The notes beneath the pieces were generated by a model. It had not been told where the DNA came from and made no database searches. It saw nothing but the letters and a program-made list of their open reading frames with translations. A DNA stretch of 64,000 bases from Catellatospora paridis (lineage in GTDB: Bacteria > Actinomycetota > Actinomycetes > Mycobacteriales > Micromonosporaceae). Of this stretch, positions 26,921-35,678 are shown in pieces (position 1 is the stretch's first letter; the number at the start of each line of letters is the position of its first letter). A program made the position numbers and the translations under genes. The DNA is taken from positions 186,001 to 250,000 of the forward strand of contig NZ_WBZD01000017.1 in assembly GCF_009720365.1 (NCBI RefSeq), in the 5' to 3' direction.

Positions 26921-28132
26921 TCATGACCGGGCGGCGAGTACGGTGATCGACTCTGGTGCCGCCGCTCGGTGAACGGTGGGCGTCGGCGCGCGCAGCGGCA
27001 GGAAGACGAGCAGGCCGAGCGTGATCCAGACGTACGCGCTGCCGCCCAGCAGGCCCCCGGGACCGGAGAAGTCGTACCACCACAGCCACACCACGCTGCT
27101 GCACAGGATCACGTAGGCGGCCCCGGCCGACCACAGCAGCCGCCGGCGGCGCGACGGGTCCGGCTCGCGCAGCCCCGCGCCGATCACCAGCACCAGCGCG
27201 GGCACGACCCAGACCAGGTGGTGCACCCAGGTGACCGGGCTGACCAGGCAGGCGGCGAGGCCGGTGAGGGCGAACCCGCCCCAGACGTCGCCGGCGCGGG
27301 CGGCCCGGCGCACCCGCCACGCCCATACCGCCAGCACCGCCGCCACTGTGAGCAGCCAGAGCACCGGGTGCGGGTTGTCCGGGTCGAGCCGTGCGATCAC
27401 CCCGCGCAGCGACTGGTTCGAGATGTAGAACAGGTCGCCGACCCGGCCGGTGTCGCCGAGCGTCTCGGTCCAGAACCGCCACGACGGACCCGGCGCGATC
27501 AGCGCGGCCAGCAGCGTCGCGGCCCCGGCGGTGGCGGTCGCGACCACCGCGGCGCGCCGCCGCCCGGACAGCACCAGATACACGATGAAGATCGCGGGGG
27601 TGAGCTTGATCGCGGCGGCGAGCCCGATCCCGATGCCCGCCCAGCGGCCCCGACCGCTCGTCAGCAGCCAGGCGTCGGCGAGCACCAGTGCGACGAGCAG
27701 CAGGTTGACCTGGCCGAAGCTGACCGTGTCGCGGGCCGGTTGCAGCGCCGCCAGCAGGCATGCGGCGATCCCGAAGGTGAACAGCCGCGGCCACCGCTGC
27801 TCCCGGGCGATCGGGTCGACCAGCCAGTACAGCAGCAGCGCGCAGGCCACCGCGGTCAGCGCCACGTTGACCGCGATCACGGTGTGCCAGCCGAGCAGGG
27901 TCATCGGGACCATCGCCACGGCCGCGAACGGCGGGTACGTGAAGCCGTAGTGGGTGCCCGGCACCAGGTAGTCGTAGATGACGCCGCCCTCGTGCACCCA
28001 GTCGTTGACGGTGCCGTAGTAGACCAGCACGTCGAACCAGCCGCGGTGCCCCGGGATCAGCGCGATGAACAGGCCGACCGCGGTGGCCAGGGCGAGCACG
28101 CAGAGCAGGCGGGCGCGGGGGGTCTTCACCAT
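26921..28132 (-). CDS. GT-C glycosyltransferase, GT87 (polyprenol-P-mannose mannosyltransferase-like)
   Basis: A 403-residue integral membrane protein with about nine to eleven helices. It has DVLVYYGTVNDWVHEGGVIY, the large first-loop region of GT87 enzymes, then YGFTYPPFAAV, and SFGQVNLLLVALVLAD and GIGIGLAAAIKLTPAIFIVY, which are conserved marks of GT87 enzymes such as PimE-type alpha-1,2-mannosyltransferases. These use polyprenyl-phosphate-mannose and act on the outer membrane face to extend lipid-linked or cell-wall mannans. Its start overlaps the upstream mptB-like gene's end by seven bases, so the two are translated from one transcript. Confidence 0.87.
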   Translation of the reverse strand: MVKTPRARLLCVLALATAVGLFIALIPGHRGWFDVLVYYGTVNDWVHEGGVIYDYLVPGTHYGFTYPPFAAVAMVPMTLLGWHTVIAVNVALTAVACALLLYWLVDPIAREQRWPRLFTFGIAACLLAALQPARDTVSFGQVNLLLVALVLADAWLLTSGRGRWAGIGIGLAAAIKLTPAIFIVYLVLSGRRRAAVVATATAGAATLLAALIAPGPSWRFWTETLGDTGRVGDLFYISNQSLRGVIARLDPDNPHPVLWLLTVAAVLAVWAWRVRRAARAGDVWGGFALTGLAACLVSPVTWVHHLVWVVPALVLVIGAGLREPDPSRRRRLLWSAGAAYVILCSSVVWLWWYDFSGPGGLLGGSAYVWITLGLLVFLPLRAPTPTVHRAAAPESITVLAARS

Positions 28133-29691
28133 GCGGCGGGTTCCGTTCCTCGGTAGGGGTGCACCGGTGCGGGGACGATGTCACTCGTGAACAGGAAGAC
28201 CACCGGCACGGCCAGCAGCGCCCCGGCCACCGCCGCGGCCAGCTCGTCCGCGGACGGGGTGAAACCGCTCGGGAACACGGTCACGGTCAGCGCCAGGCAG
28301 GCGAGCGCGGTCCAGCGGCGCACCCGCCCGTTCGGCGGCGCGGCCGCGGCGATCGGCACCAGGCCCCACAGCAGATACCAGGGGCGCAGGGCCGGGCCGA
28401 GCAGGGCGAGCGCGGTCAGGCTCAACCCGAGGGCGTACACCAGCCCGAGCCGTCGACGGTGATGCCACGCCAGCAGCGTCGCCGCGGCCGCGGCGACTAG
28501 CCCGAGCCAGCGCCACGCCGGGATCGCCGACGCGGCCAGGTCGCTGCCCGCCGCCTCCAGCAGGTTCCGGGTGATCCGGCCGACGGTGCTGCTCAGCGAC
28601 CAGTTGTGCGTCGAGATCGGCGTCGTCAGCGAACGCACCCACCCGTAGCCCGTGCCCGTCACTGCGGTCACCAGCGCGGTCGTCGCCGCAGCAAGCCCGG
28701 CGGTCAGCGCGAGCGCCCGCAGCGTGGCCTCCCGTCGGCCGAAAGCCGGTCGGCCTGGCGGCTCCGCCGGTGAGCTTGGGGGCGACGCCAGGTTCGGCGG
28801 ACGGGAGGGCTCCGTCGGGGACGGCGGCAGGCCTGCCGGTTGCCGCAGTGCGCGTTGCCAGAGCCAGACCACGACCACCAGGCCGAGTGCGGCCGGGGCC
28901 TTCACCAGGCAGGCCAGGGTGATCGCGATGGTGGCCAGGGCGAACCGGCGCGCCGCGGCGGCCGTCAGCCCGGCGATGAGCAGGCCCAGCATGACGGCGT
29001 CGTTGTGCGCGCCGCTGACCAGGTGCAGCAGCACCAGCGGGTTCAGCGCGCCCAGCCACAGCGCCGCGGCCGGGTCCACCCCGCAGGCCCGCGCCAGCCG
29101 GGGCAGGCAGACGATGAGCAGCACGACCCCGGCCAGCGCCACGGCCCGCATGCCGAACACGCCCAGCGGCACATCGGTCGAGGCGAACCCGGAGACCCCG
29201 GCGGCCAGGGACAGGAACGCCGGACCGTACGGCGTCGGCGTGTGCTGCCAGATCGCGGGCACCTCGGCCAGCAGCGGCCCGCCCATCGCCGACGGTCCCG
29301 CCGTGTACACGTCGAGCCCCGCCGTGACCATGGCGCCCTGCGCCAGGTAGCTGTACACGTCGCGGCTGAACAGCGGCGGCATCGCCACCAGCGGCAGCGC
29401 CCAGGTAGCGAGCACGAGCAGCAGGCCGCCGGGCGAGGGCGGGTCGCCGCCGCGCACCGCCCGGCCCAGCCGCCACCAGGCGGCGACCAGCAGCGCCAGG
29501 CCGAAGTAGGCGCAGACCAGCCCGCCGCTCTGATGCTGCCGGAGGTCGCTCAGCCCGAGCGCGGGCGCGAGCGTGTCGCGCACCGGCAGCGCGCCCGCCG
29601 CGAGACCGCCCCCCGCCAGCGCGGTGGAGCCGGCGAGGCCCAGCACGAGGCAGCGCCGTGTCTCGTCGGGCAACCGGATGGCGGAGAACAC
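28126..29691 (-). CDS. mptB: Polyprenol-phosphomannose-dependent alpha-1,6-mannosyltransferase
   Basis: A 521-residue GT-C membrane enzyme with about 12 helices. Marker segments are SRDVYSYLAQGAMVTAGLDV, TPTPYGPAFLSLA, and GALNPLVLLHLVSGAHNDAV, as in MptA/MptB mannosyltransferases that build the alpha-1,6 mannan backbone of lipomannan from polyprenyl-phosphate-mannose. A Pro/Ser-rich loop around residues 285-315 is an insertion between helices. The gene overlaps the GT87 gene by seven bases, giving a two-enzyme mannan operon. Start at ATG 29691; the family usually begins a little before the first helix, as here. MptA and MptB are hard to tell apart by sequence alone. Confidence 0.82.
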   Translation of the reverse strand: MFSAIRLPDETRRCLVLGLAGSTALAGGGLAAGALPVRDTLAPALGLSDLRQHQSGGLVCAYFGLALLVAAWWRLGRAVRGGDPPSPGGLLLVLATWALPLVAMPPLFSRDVYSYLAQGAMVTAGLDVYTAGPSAMGGPLLAEVPAIWQHTPTPYGPAFLSLAAGVSGFASTDVPLGVFGMRAVALAGVVLLIVCLPRLARACGVDPAAALWLGALNPLVLLHLVSGAHNDAVMLGLLIAGLTAAAARRFALATIAITLACLVKAPAALGLVVVVWLWQRALRQPAGLPPSPTEPSRPPNLASPPSSPAEPPGRPAFGRREATLRALALTAGLAAATTALVTAVTGTGYGWVRSLTTPISTHNWSLSSTVGRITRNLLEAAGSDLAASAIPAWRWLGLVAAAAATLLAWHHRRRLGLVYALGLSLTALALLGPALRPWYLLWGLVPIAAAAPPNGRVRRWTALACLALTVTVFPSGFTPSADELAAAVAGALLAVPVVFLFTSDIVPAPVHPYRGTEPAAW

Positions 29692-29782
29692 CCAGGCAGG
29701 GTGCCAGCAGGCGGTGTACGGCAGACGACGGCTCCCCCAACCGCCCGTGGCCGCCGGGTTGCCGCTCGCTCGCGACGCCCGG

Positions 29783-30475
29783 TCAGCCCCCGTCGATCGT
29801 GATGTCCAGCGCCGAGGCCAGGGTGTGCGCCAGCCCGGCGAGGTCGTGCGCGCTCACCACGGCCCCCTTGAGGCTCGTCACGCTGCCGATGCCGCCCAGC
29901 TCGCACCGCGTGAACCGGGCTCCGGCGCAGTCGGCCTGCGCGAACTGCGCCCCGGACAGGTCGCAGCCGGTGAACGACGCCCCGCGCAGGTCGGCATTGG
30001 TGAAGTCGGCCCGGGTCAGGTTGCAGTCGGTGAAGGCCACGTCCTTGAACGAGCTGAACCGGAACGTCGCCAGGTCCATCCGGCACTCCCGGAACGCCAC
30101 GTCGCGCAGCGAGCCGTCGATCCACTGCAGGCCGGTCAGCCGGGCCAGCGACACCTCGACCCGCAGCAGCCCCGACTTGGTCGCCTTGAGGTTCGCCCAG
30201 TCCGAGTTCTCCACCAGGCAGTCGGTGAAGTTGGCCCGGTCCAGCACGGTGCGGGCCAGGCCGGTGCGGGTGAACCGGCACTGCTCGAACTCGGCCGAGT
30301 CGGCGGCCTGCCCGCTAACGTCGAAGTCGAGGAAGGCGAGCCTCCGGAAGGTGGCCTCGTCCTCCAGATCGTGGTCCGGCGACACTGCGGTGTCCATGGC
30401 CGGCGGCGGCTTCGGCCTGGCGGGCGTCCGAGGTGCGCGACTGGCGTCTCTGCTGGTGGCTGACCGAGATGGCAC
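29783..30475 (-). CDS. Pentapeptide-repeat protein
   Basis: A 230-residue protein whose middle (about 60-190) is built of pentapeptide repeats of the A(D/N)LxX type, for example ANFTDC, ADFTNADLRGASFTGCDLSG. Such repeats fold into a right-handed quadrilateral helix. Some members protect gyrase from inhibitors, but most have unknown roles, and nothing here singles out a gyrase-binding form. The N-terminal 26 residues are Pro/Arg-rich; ATG 30397 is an alternative start to GTG 30475. Its promoter region is shared with the divergent AOC-like gene. Confidence 0.8.
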   Translation of the reverse strand: MPSRSATSRDASRAPRTPARPKPPPAMDTAVSPDHDLEDEATFRRLAFLDFDVSGQAADSAEFEQCRFTRTGLARTVLDRANFTDCLVENSDWANLKATKSGLLRVEVSLARLTGLQWIDGSLRDVAFRECRMDLATFRFSSFKDVAFTDCNLTRADFTNADLRGASFTGCDLSGAQFAQADCAGARFTRCELGGIGSVTSLKGAVVSAHDLAGLAHTLASALDITIDGG

Positions 30476-30523
30476 GGCTACGACCCTAGCGAGTCGCGCT
30501 GATCACGCATGTTGGGATGCGCT

Positions 30524-30549
30524 CGAATACGAGGATATGCTCGTATTCG
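30524..30549. promoter_or_regulatory. Perfect inverted repeat between pentapeptide and AOC-like genes
   Basis: CGAATACGAG (30524-30533), six bases, CTCGTATTCG (30540-30549). It lies 30 bases before the AOC-like start codon and 49 bases from the pentapeptide-repeat start, in an AT-richer patch. A further ACGAG follows at 30551-30555. This is a likely operator acting on one or both divergent genes; no regulator is encoded next to it. Confidence 0.65.
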
Positions 30550-30578
30550 TACGAGACGGGGAACGAGGAAGGCCCACC

Positions 30579-31058
30579 ATGACCAAGATCCATATCCGCC
30601 GGCTGGCCGCCGCCGCCGCGCTGGCCATCGCCCTGTTCGCCGGTCCGCTGGCTTCGGTCGCCGCCTCGGCCTGGACCGGAGCAGGCGACACCGAGGTCAT
30701 CCAGCTGGTCGCCCAGCAGACCCAAGCCGAAGCCCTCGACCACGGCAAGAAGGGGCCCAGTCTCGGCGACGAACGCACCGTGTTCGAAGACGTGTATCGC
30801 GACGGCAAGAAGATCGGTGACCACAGCGTCGTCTGCACCTATGTCAGCCTCGGCCCGGACGCGCTCCAGTGCGTGGGCACCTTCTCCCTGCCCGACGGGC
30901 AGATCACCGCCCAGGCGCTGCTGCACCTGCCGGCCGCCGCCTCGATCGACATCCCGATCACCGGCGGCAGCGGCGCCTACAGCACCGCGCAGGGCTACGT
31001 GCACACGGTTCCCGCCGGAGAGACCGAAAGGCACCTGACCTTCCACATCAGCCGCTGA
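30579..31058 (+). CDS. Secreted AOC-barrel (allene oxide cyclase-like) protein
   Basis: A 159-residue exported protein. A signal peptide (about 1-32, hydrophobic AAAAALAIALFAGPLASVA) precedes a small beta-barrel domain with KIGDHSVVCTYVSLG, ALQCVGTFSLPDGQITAQAL and TGGSGAYSTAQGYVHTV. The last two are hallmarks of bacterial allene-oxide-cyclase/dirigent-like barrels. The function of these bacterial proteins is unknown. ATG 30579 has GAGGAAGG upstream. The perfect inverted repeat just upstream suggests tight transcriptional control. Confidence 0.85.
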   Translation: MTKIHIRRLAAAAALAIALFAGPLASVAASAWTGAGDTEVIQLVAQQTQAEALDHGKKGPSLGDERTVFEDVYRDGKKIGDHSVVCTYVSLGPDALQCVGTFSLPDGQITAQALLHLPAAASIDIPITGGSGAYSTAQGYVHTVPAGETERHLTFHISR

Positions 31059-31070
31059 CCGCCCGGGCGA

Positions 31071-31751
31071 TTACCGCAGCAACTCGAGCTCGCCGCCCCA
31101 GGCGTCGAGGACATCGCCGTGGCCGCGATCGCGGGCCAGCTTCTCCAGGTCGGGGAACAGCCCGGCAGGGTCGTCGGCCACGCGCAGCGGCAGCGTGGCC
31201 GCGTCCCACGGCTCGCCGAGCGGGTAGGTCTCCAGTTCCCAGCGCAGGTACTTGTTGTACGGCCGCACGCGCCCGTGCAGCGCGAACAGGGTGAACAGGC
31301 ACCAGGAGACGCTCTCCATCTCCTCCAGGCGGGCCAGGTCGACGCGGCCGTCGCGGTGGTTCTTCGCCGCGCGGTAGATGAAGTTGACGTACCCGTCGAG
31401 ATACTCCCGCGACCATTCGGTCGTCTCCGTCGGGGTCAGCGTCGCCTGCGCGTGCGCGAGTGCCGTGATCCGCCCGTCGAGCCGGTCGAGCAGCACCTGC
31501 GCGCCCCGGTAGACGTAGCGTTCCCAGACGTTCGACGTGTCGGCCAGCTCGTCGACGGTGCACACGATCTCGTCGAGCGCGGGCTGCTTGCGGGTGCGGA
31601 TCCACTGTCCGGCCCGCTCGTCCACCACCACGATCACATCGTGATCGGAGTGGACCGTGGCCATGCCGCGTGCCATCGACCCGGTCAGGATCACGCCACG
31701 GACGGCGGGATCGGCCTCGGCCCGAGCGAGAAGATCTTCGTAGGCTCCCAC
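31071..31751 (-). CDS. Nucleotidyltransferase-domain protein (aminoglycoside adenylyltransferase-like)
   Basis: A 226-residue protein. GVILTGSMARGMATVHSDHD contains the GS-x2-RG and Asp-x-Asp elements of polymerase-beta-like nucleotidyltransferases. The C-terminal helical part (YLDGYVNFIYRAAKNHRDGR) resembles the substrate-side domain of small-molecule adenylyltransferases. It probably moves a nucleotide onto a small molecule; antibiotic resistance is possible but unproven. The GTG at 31751 matches the beginning of the conserved region; upstream codons look non-coding. It converges on the AOC-like gene with only 12 bases between stops. Confidence 0.82.
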   Translation of the reverse strand: MGAYEDLLARAEADPAVRGVILTGSMARGMATVHSDHDVIVVVDERAGQWIRTRKQPALDEIVCTVDELADTSNVWERYVYRGAQVLLDRLDGRITALAHAQATLTPTETTEWSREYLDGYVNFIYRAAKNHRDGRVDLARLEEMESVSWCLFTLFALHGRVRPYNKYLRWELETYPLGEPWDAATLPLRVADDPAGLFPDLEKLARDRGHGDVLDAWGGELELLR

Positions 31752-31794
31752 GCGATCAGCATCGCAGTGCGGACAACCGGATTTCGGCTCGGAA

Positions 31795-32010
31795 TCAGTC
31801 GGGGACGAAGGTCCCACGGCCAGGGGAGCCCAGCACGACACCCCGGTCCCGGAGCAGCGCCATCACGCGGGCGATAGTGGCGAAGTGGACGGAGTAGAGC
31901 GTGGCCAGCTCGTTATAGCTGGGCAGCTTGGAACCCGCCGGGTACTCGCCGGCCTGGATGCGCGCGGTCAGATCCGCCGCGATCTCCGTATAGCTCATGG
32001 GGACGGGCAT
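31795..32010 (-). CDS. Single-domain GntR-type winged-helix regulator
   Basis: A 71-residue protein that is nothing but the GntR DNA-binding domain: YTEIAADLTARIQAGEYPAG, LPSYNELATLYSVHFATIAR, and the wing GVVLGSPGRGTFV. It has no ligand-binding domain. Such stand-alone winged helices are common in Micromonosporaceae and Streptomyces and may act as constitutive repressors or with partners. It lies 43 bases upstream of the nucleotidyltransferase gene on the same strand and could form an operon with it. ATG 32010 or the ATG four codons later are both possible starts. Confidence 0.85.
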   Translation of the reverse strand: MPVPMSYTEIAADLTARIQAGEYPAGSKLPSYNELATLYSVHFATIARVMALLRDRGVVLGSPGRGTFVPD

Positions 32011-32125
32011 GTGACTTCCTCAGGTTGGCAACCCGATTTGATCACGCGAACCAGGTTCACCGCTACATAACCTTGCGCCTGTCGCACCTATCGCAATAGG
32101 CTGATGCGCGCCCAGGTTGGCACTT

Positions 32126-32188
32126 GGGGGTACCACCCCCGGCCGGCTCGCACCCCGGCCGGGGGCCTCGCACACCCATGTGGAGGCC
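32126..32188 (+). promoter_or_regulatory. Nested mutually exclusive hairpins ahead of a small membrane gene
   Basis: Three stems overlap in 63 bases. A is GGGGG/CCCCC (32126-32140). B is CCCCCGGCCGG/CCGGCCGGGGG (32136-32165), which reuses A's CCCCC. C is GGCCTC/GAGGCC (32164-32188), which reuses the last bases of B and buries the GGAGG ribosome site of the gene at 32192. Stem B therefore competes with both A and C, as in attenuators or RNA switches. This is seen in sequence; no known riboswitch class is recognised. Confidence 0.5.
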
Positions 32189-32191
32189 TTC

Positions 32192-32389
32192 GTGGACATC
32201 CTTCTCACCGCCGGGCTCGCAGCCCTCGTCGGCCTGCTGGCCGGTGCCGGCATCCGTTGGGTTCGCTCGCGATGCGCCCGGTGCAACGGCGTATTGGTGG
32301 ACGCCTGCCCGCACTGTGACGCCAAGGTGGTGGACTGGGCCGGACGCATCGCCCGAACGCTCGCGCGGGAGCCCGGCACCCGGCCCTGA
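32192..32389 (+). CDS. Small membrane protein with one zinc-ribbon-like motif
   Basis: A 65-residue protein from GTG 32192. Residues 2-22 form one membrane helix (ILLTAGLAALVGLLAGAGI). Then RSRCARCNGVLVDACPHCDA gives two Cys-x2-Cys pairs, a likely rubredoxin-knuckle zinc site, and a short basic tail follows. No family is known to me. GGAGG lies six bases upstream of the start but inside hairpin C of the leader, so translation may be conditional. It converges on the SARP-type regulator gene. Confidence 0.65.
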   Translation: MDILLTAGLAALVGLLAGAGIRWVRSRCARCNGVLVDACPHCDAKVVDWAGRIARTLAREPGTRP

Positions 32390-32425
32390 ATGCGGATCGG
32401 TGACGCGGCGGTGTCCAGCCGTTCG

Positions 32426-34699
32426 TCAGTGCGCGTCCCGCTCGGCGGTGGCGAAGGTGATGGCGAGTCCGTGGACGGCGCCGCGGGTCTCGTCGCCCAC
32501 CTCGCCCGGCATGTCAGCGGCCGCGGTGATCAGTTCCAGGCCCTCGGCCCGGTGCCCGCCGAGCCACCAGTACCGGCCGGCGCCCGCCGCGAGGCGCATC
32601 GCCGCAGGTGCCTCGCCGGCCGCGAGCGCACCCCGCATCGCCGTATGGATGTTGTCGTGTTCGGTGTCGAGGGCGGCGAGCCAGGTCACCTGCTCGGTGC
32701 GGCGAAGGTGCTGGTCCGCGGTCTCGGCGAGTTCGGTGAAGTAGGCCAGGTGCGCGTGGCGCGCCAGGTCGGCTTCCCCTGCCTCGGCCAGCCGCTGCCG
32801 GGCGTACTCCTTGATCGTGCCGAGCATCCGGTAGCGCGGTGCGCAGCCGCCCTCGGTGAGCACGAGCGATTTCCCGGTCAGCGCGGTGAGCAGCTCGAAC
32901 ACCTGGACCGTCGTGATGGCGCCGCCGGCGCAGACCCGCTCGGCCGCCTCCAGGCTCGCCCCGCCGGAGAACACCGAGAGCCTGCGCAGGACCGCCCGTT
33001 CGGCTTCGGTGAGTAGCTCCCAGCTCCAGTCCATCACCGCCCGCAGGGTCCGGTGCCGGGGCAGCGCGGTGCGGCTGCCGCCGGTCAGCAGGCGGAACCG
33101 ATCGTCGAGGCGGTTGGCGAGCTGGTCGAGGGACATGGTGCGCAACCGGGCCGCGGCGAGTTCGATCGCCAGCGGTATCCCGTCCAGGGCCCGGCAGACG
33201 CGGGCCATGGTCGCCGACGTGGCGGCGTCGGTCGCGAGGTCCTTGCACACCGCGCCGGCCCGGTCCCGCAGCAGCCGGACGGCCGGCGCGGACTCGATCT
33301 CGCCGGGGGTGGCGTCGTGGGCGGGCAGGGCCGACGGCGCGACCGCCCACAGTGACTCGCCGGTGATGCCGAGCGGTTCCCGGCTGGTCGCCAGGATCCG
33401 CAGCCGCCGGCATTCACCGAGCACGCGATGGGCGAAGGCCGCCGCCGACTCGATGACGTGCTCGCAGTTGTCCAGGATCATCAGCATGGCCTGTTCGCGG
33501 ACCGCGGCGATGACGCGGTCCGCCGGGTCCGCGCCGGATGACTCGCCGAGCGGTGCGTCCCGCAGGCCCAGCCCGGCGAGCGTCGCCTGTGCCACGTCGC
33601 CGTCCGTGCCGACGGCAGCGAGCTCCACCAGCCAGATCCCGTCGGGCAGGTCGCCGAGCAGCGTGTGCGCGGTCTCCGTGGCCAGCCTCGTCTTGCCGGA
33701 TCCGCCGGGCCCGATCAGGGTGGTGAGCCGATGGCCGGCGACGAGTGCGCGGACCGCGGCGACATCGGCGTCCCTGCCGACGAAGCTGGTCAGTTCGGCC
33801 CGCAGATTCGTCCTCCGGGTCTGTTCCCGGCGTCCGAGTTCACCCCGCAGCAGTGCGACGTGCAGTGCGGACAGTTCCGGTGACGGGTCGACGCCCAGCG
33901 CGTCGGCGAGGGCATCGCGCGTGCGCTGGTACACCAGCAGCGCCTCGGTGTCGCGTCCGGCGGCCACCAGGGATCGCATGAGTGCGGCGACGAGCCGTTC
34001 GCGCAGGGGATGCGCGGTCGCCAGGTCGGTCAGTTCGGTGACCAGCTCCGCGCCGTGGCCGAGGCCGATCTCCGCGTCGCACCGGTCCTCCACGGCGGTC
34101 AGGTGCAGCCTCTCCAGCCGGGTGACCGCCGCGTCGCACGCCGTGCTGTCGGGCAGGCCGATGTCCTGCATGGCGGTGCCGCGCCACAGCGAGAGGGCCG
34201 CACGCAACCGCCGTACGCGCTGCGGGCCCTCGTCGTCGCGAGCCCGGCCCATAAGGCGTTCGAAGCGCACCGCGTCGACGGCGTCGGGTTCCAGCCGCAG
34301 CCGGTAGCCGTCGGTATGCCCCTCGATCAGGCCTTCCGGCAGTGCCCTTCGCAACCGGGAGACCAGGCGGTGCAGGGCGTTGGTCGCGTCGGCGGGCGGG
34401 TGTCCGCCCCAGATCCAGTCGAGGAGCGTCGCCTTGTGGACCACGCGACCGGGTGCGAGCGCGAGGGCGACCAGCAACCCGCGCAGCCGCGCGCCCGGCA
34501 CATCGGCGACCCTGCCGTCCGTGCGGACCTCGAACGGTCCGAGCATCCTGATGACGACGCCGACGGTGCTGCGGACATCCTCGACCGGTGTGTGCTTGTC
34601 GAGCATGCTCATGACTGCCGTCCGGGCCGGTGGCGTGACGGCTCCGTGCGCGACGGTTCGTACGGTGACCTCGGCCTGGTCGGTGAACGCGACGGACAT
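32426..34699 (-). CDS. SARP/BTAD-type regulator with NB-ARC ATPase, short C-terminus
   Basis: A 757-residue AfsR-like activator. After a 50-residue head comes a winged-helix (MLGPFEVRTDG to about 140), then the BTAD helical domain (about 145-290). The NB-ARC ATPase has Walker A GPGGSGKT near residue 333 and a Walker-B-like LMILDNCEHV. A helical region closes it. Relatives switch on secondary-metabolite or other gene clusters. AfsR-like family members often carry 200 or more further TPR residues. This one ends at ATFATAERDAH, directly after the start of that region, so it looks C-terminally truncated. ATG 34699 has AAAGGA upstream. Confidence 0.9.
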   Translation of the reverse strand: MSVAFTDQAEVTVRTVAHGAVTPPARTAVMSMLDKHTPVEDVRSTVGVVIRMLGPFEVRTDGRVADVPGARLRGLLVALALAPGRVVHKATLLDWIWGGHPPADATNALHRLVSRLRRALPEGLIEGHTDGYRLRLEPDAVDAVRFERLMGRARDDEGPQRVRRLRAALSLWRGTAMQDIGLPDSTACDAAVTRLERLHLTAVEDRCDAEIGLGHGAELVTELTDLATAHPLRERLVAALMRSLVAAGRDTEALLVYQRTRDALADALGVDPSPELSALHVALLRGELGRREQTRRTNLRAELTSFVGRDADVAAVRALVAGHRLTTLIGPGGSGKTRLATETAHTLLGDLPDGIWLVELAAVGTDGDVAQATLAGLGLRDAPLGESSGADPADRVIAAVREQAMLMILDNCEHVIESAAAFAHRVLGECRRLRILATSREPLGITGESLWAVAPSALPAHDATPGEIESAPAVRLLRDRAGAVCKDLATDAATSATMARVCRALDGIPLAIELAAARLRTMSLDQLANRLDDRFRLLTGGSRTALPRHRTLRAVMDWSWELLTEAERAVLRRLSVFSGGASLEAAERVCAGGAITTVQVFELLTALTGKSLVLTEGGCAPRYRMLGTIKEYARQRLAEAGEADLARHAHLAYFTELAETADQHLRRTEQVTWLAALDTEHDNIHTAMRGALAAGEAPAAMRLAAGAGRYWWLGGHRAEGLELITAAADMPGEVGDETRGAVHGLAITFATAERDAH

Positions 34700-34787
34700 G
34701 GTGGTGTGATCCTTTGATGCAGTGACGAAATCGGACCGACGGGATGGATGCCGGATCCTTGGGCTGTTGACGGCAGAGCTCGCCTGA

Positions 34788-35621
34788 TCAGCGCGCGTCG
34801 TCTGGTCCGGTGCGGTTGTCGCAGACGAGCTCGTAGCGGCGAGTCCGCCGAAGGAGGCCGAAGCCGAGGTCCTCGCGCAAAGCGAGCAGGCGGGAGTCGT
34901 CCTCGGCGGTGACGGTCTCGATCTCCTCGAGGTGCGGGTGGACCTCTTGCAGCCGCTGGATCAGCGCGGCGTTGACCCAGCGCTCCAGCCACCGCCCGCG
35001 ATGGCCGGGCAGCACGGCCGGTCCGTACTGGCGGGCGCGGGGCTGGGCGGGCGCGCCGACGACCGCCACGGCGTACGCCGCGAGGTCGCCGTCGGTGTCG
35101 GCGGCGGTCAGCACGGCGTCACCGGGCCGGCTCGGGCTTCGGAGCAGCTCTTCGACCCGGAGTTCGGCGGGTAGGTCGCCGGTCCAGTGGGTCAGGCGGT
35201 AGCCGGGGTGCTCGGCGTCGACCAGCTCACCCAGCCACGCCCGGTGCACGTCGCAGTAGGTGAGCAGGTCATGGCGCACGGCTAGGGTGTGCCGGAAGTG
35301 GTGCCGCAGGCAGAACGCCTCTCCCGGCGAGTCCGCGGCCACCTCCGCGACCAGGCGTGGCTCGGAGGTCTGGGCCAGGACCGCGGCCAGCAGCCGGGAG
35401 CCGATCCCGCGACGGCGCCACTGCGGCTCCACGTACAGGGTCAACTCGGCCGCGCCCGGCGTCGCGGCCAGGGCCGCAGGCAGCAGCAGGTCGTGCCCGA
35501 GCGATCTGCTCGGACGCAGGCCGGCCACCCCCGCCACGAAGCCATAGGACGCCACGGCCTGCCACCACCGCACCCCGGGATGGTCCGACACCGCCACGAT
35601 GTCGATCGAGCGCTGGTTCAT
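34788..35621 (-). CDS. Tandem GNAT N-acetyltransferase
   Basis: A 277-residue protein with two GNAT halves. The first has an acetyl-CoA loop QWRRRGIGSRLLAAVLAQ; the second has GHRGRWLERWVNAALIQRLQ, where the loop is degenerate. The C-terminal VTAEDDSRLLALREDLGF is the usual GNAT end. One active and one structural half is likely. The substrate is unknown. ATG 35621 precedes NQRSIDIVAVSDHPGVRWW. It lies 88 bases upstream of the SARP gene on the same strand and is divergent from the LysR gene. Confidence 0.85.
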   Translation of the reverse strand: MNQRSIDIVAVSDHPGVRWWQAVASYGFVAGVAGLRPSRSLGHDLLLPAALAATPGAAELTLYVEPQWRRRGIGSRLLAAVLAQTSEPRLVAEVAADSPGEAFCLRHHFRHTLAVRHDLLTYCDVHRAWLGELVDAEHPGYRLTHWTGDLPAELRVEELLRSPSRPGDAVLTAADTDGDLAAYAVAVVGAPAQPRARQYGPAVLPGHRGRWLERWVNAALIQRLQEVHPHLEEIETVTAEDDSRLLALREDLGFGLLRRTRRYELVCDNRTGPDDAR

Positions 35622-35678
35622 GGCACCCACGATCGCCCGGCCGCCGGGGCGGAACAACGACCAAGATCGCATCGCTGC

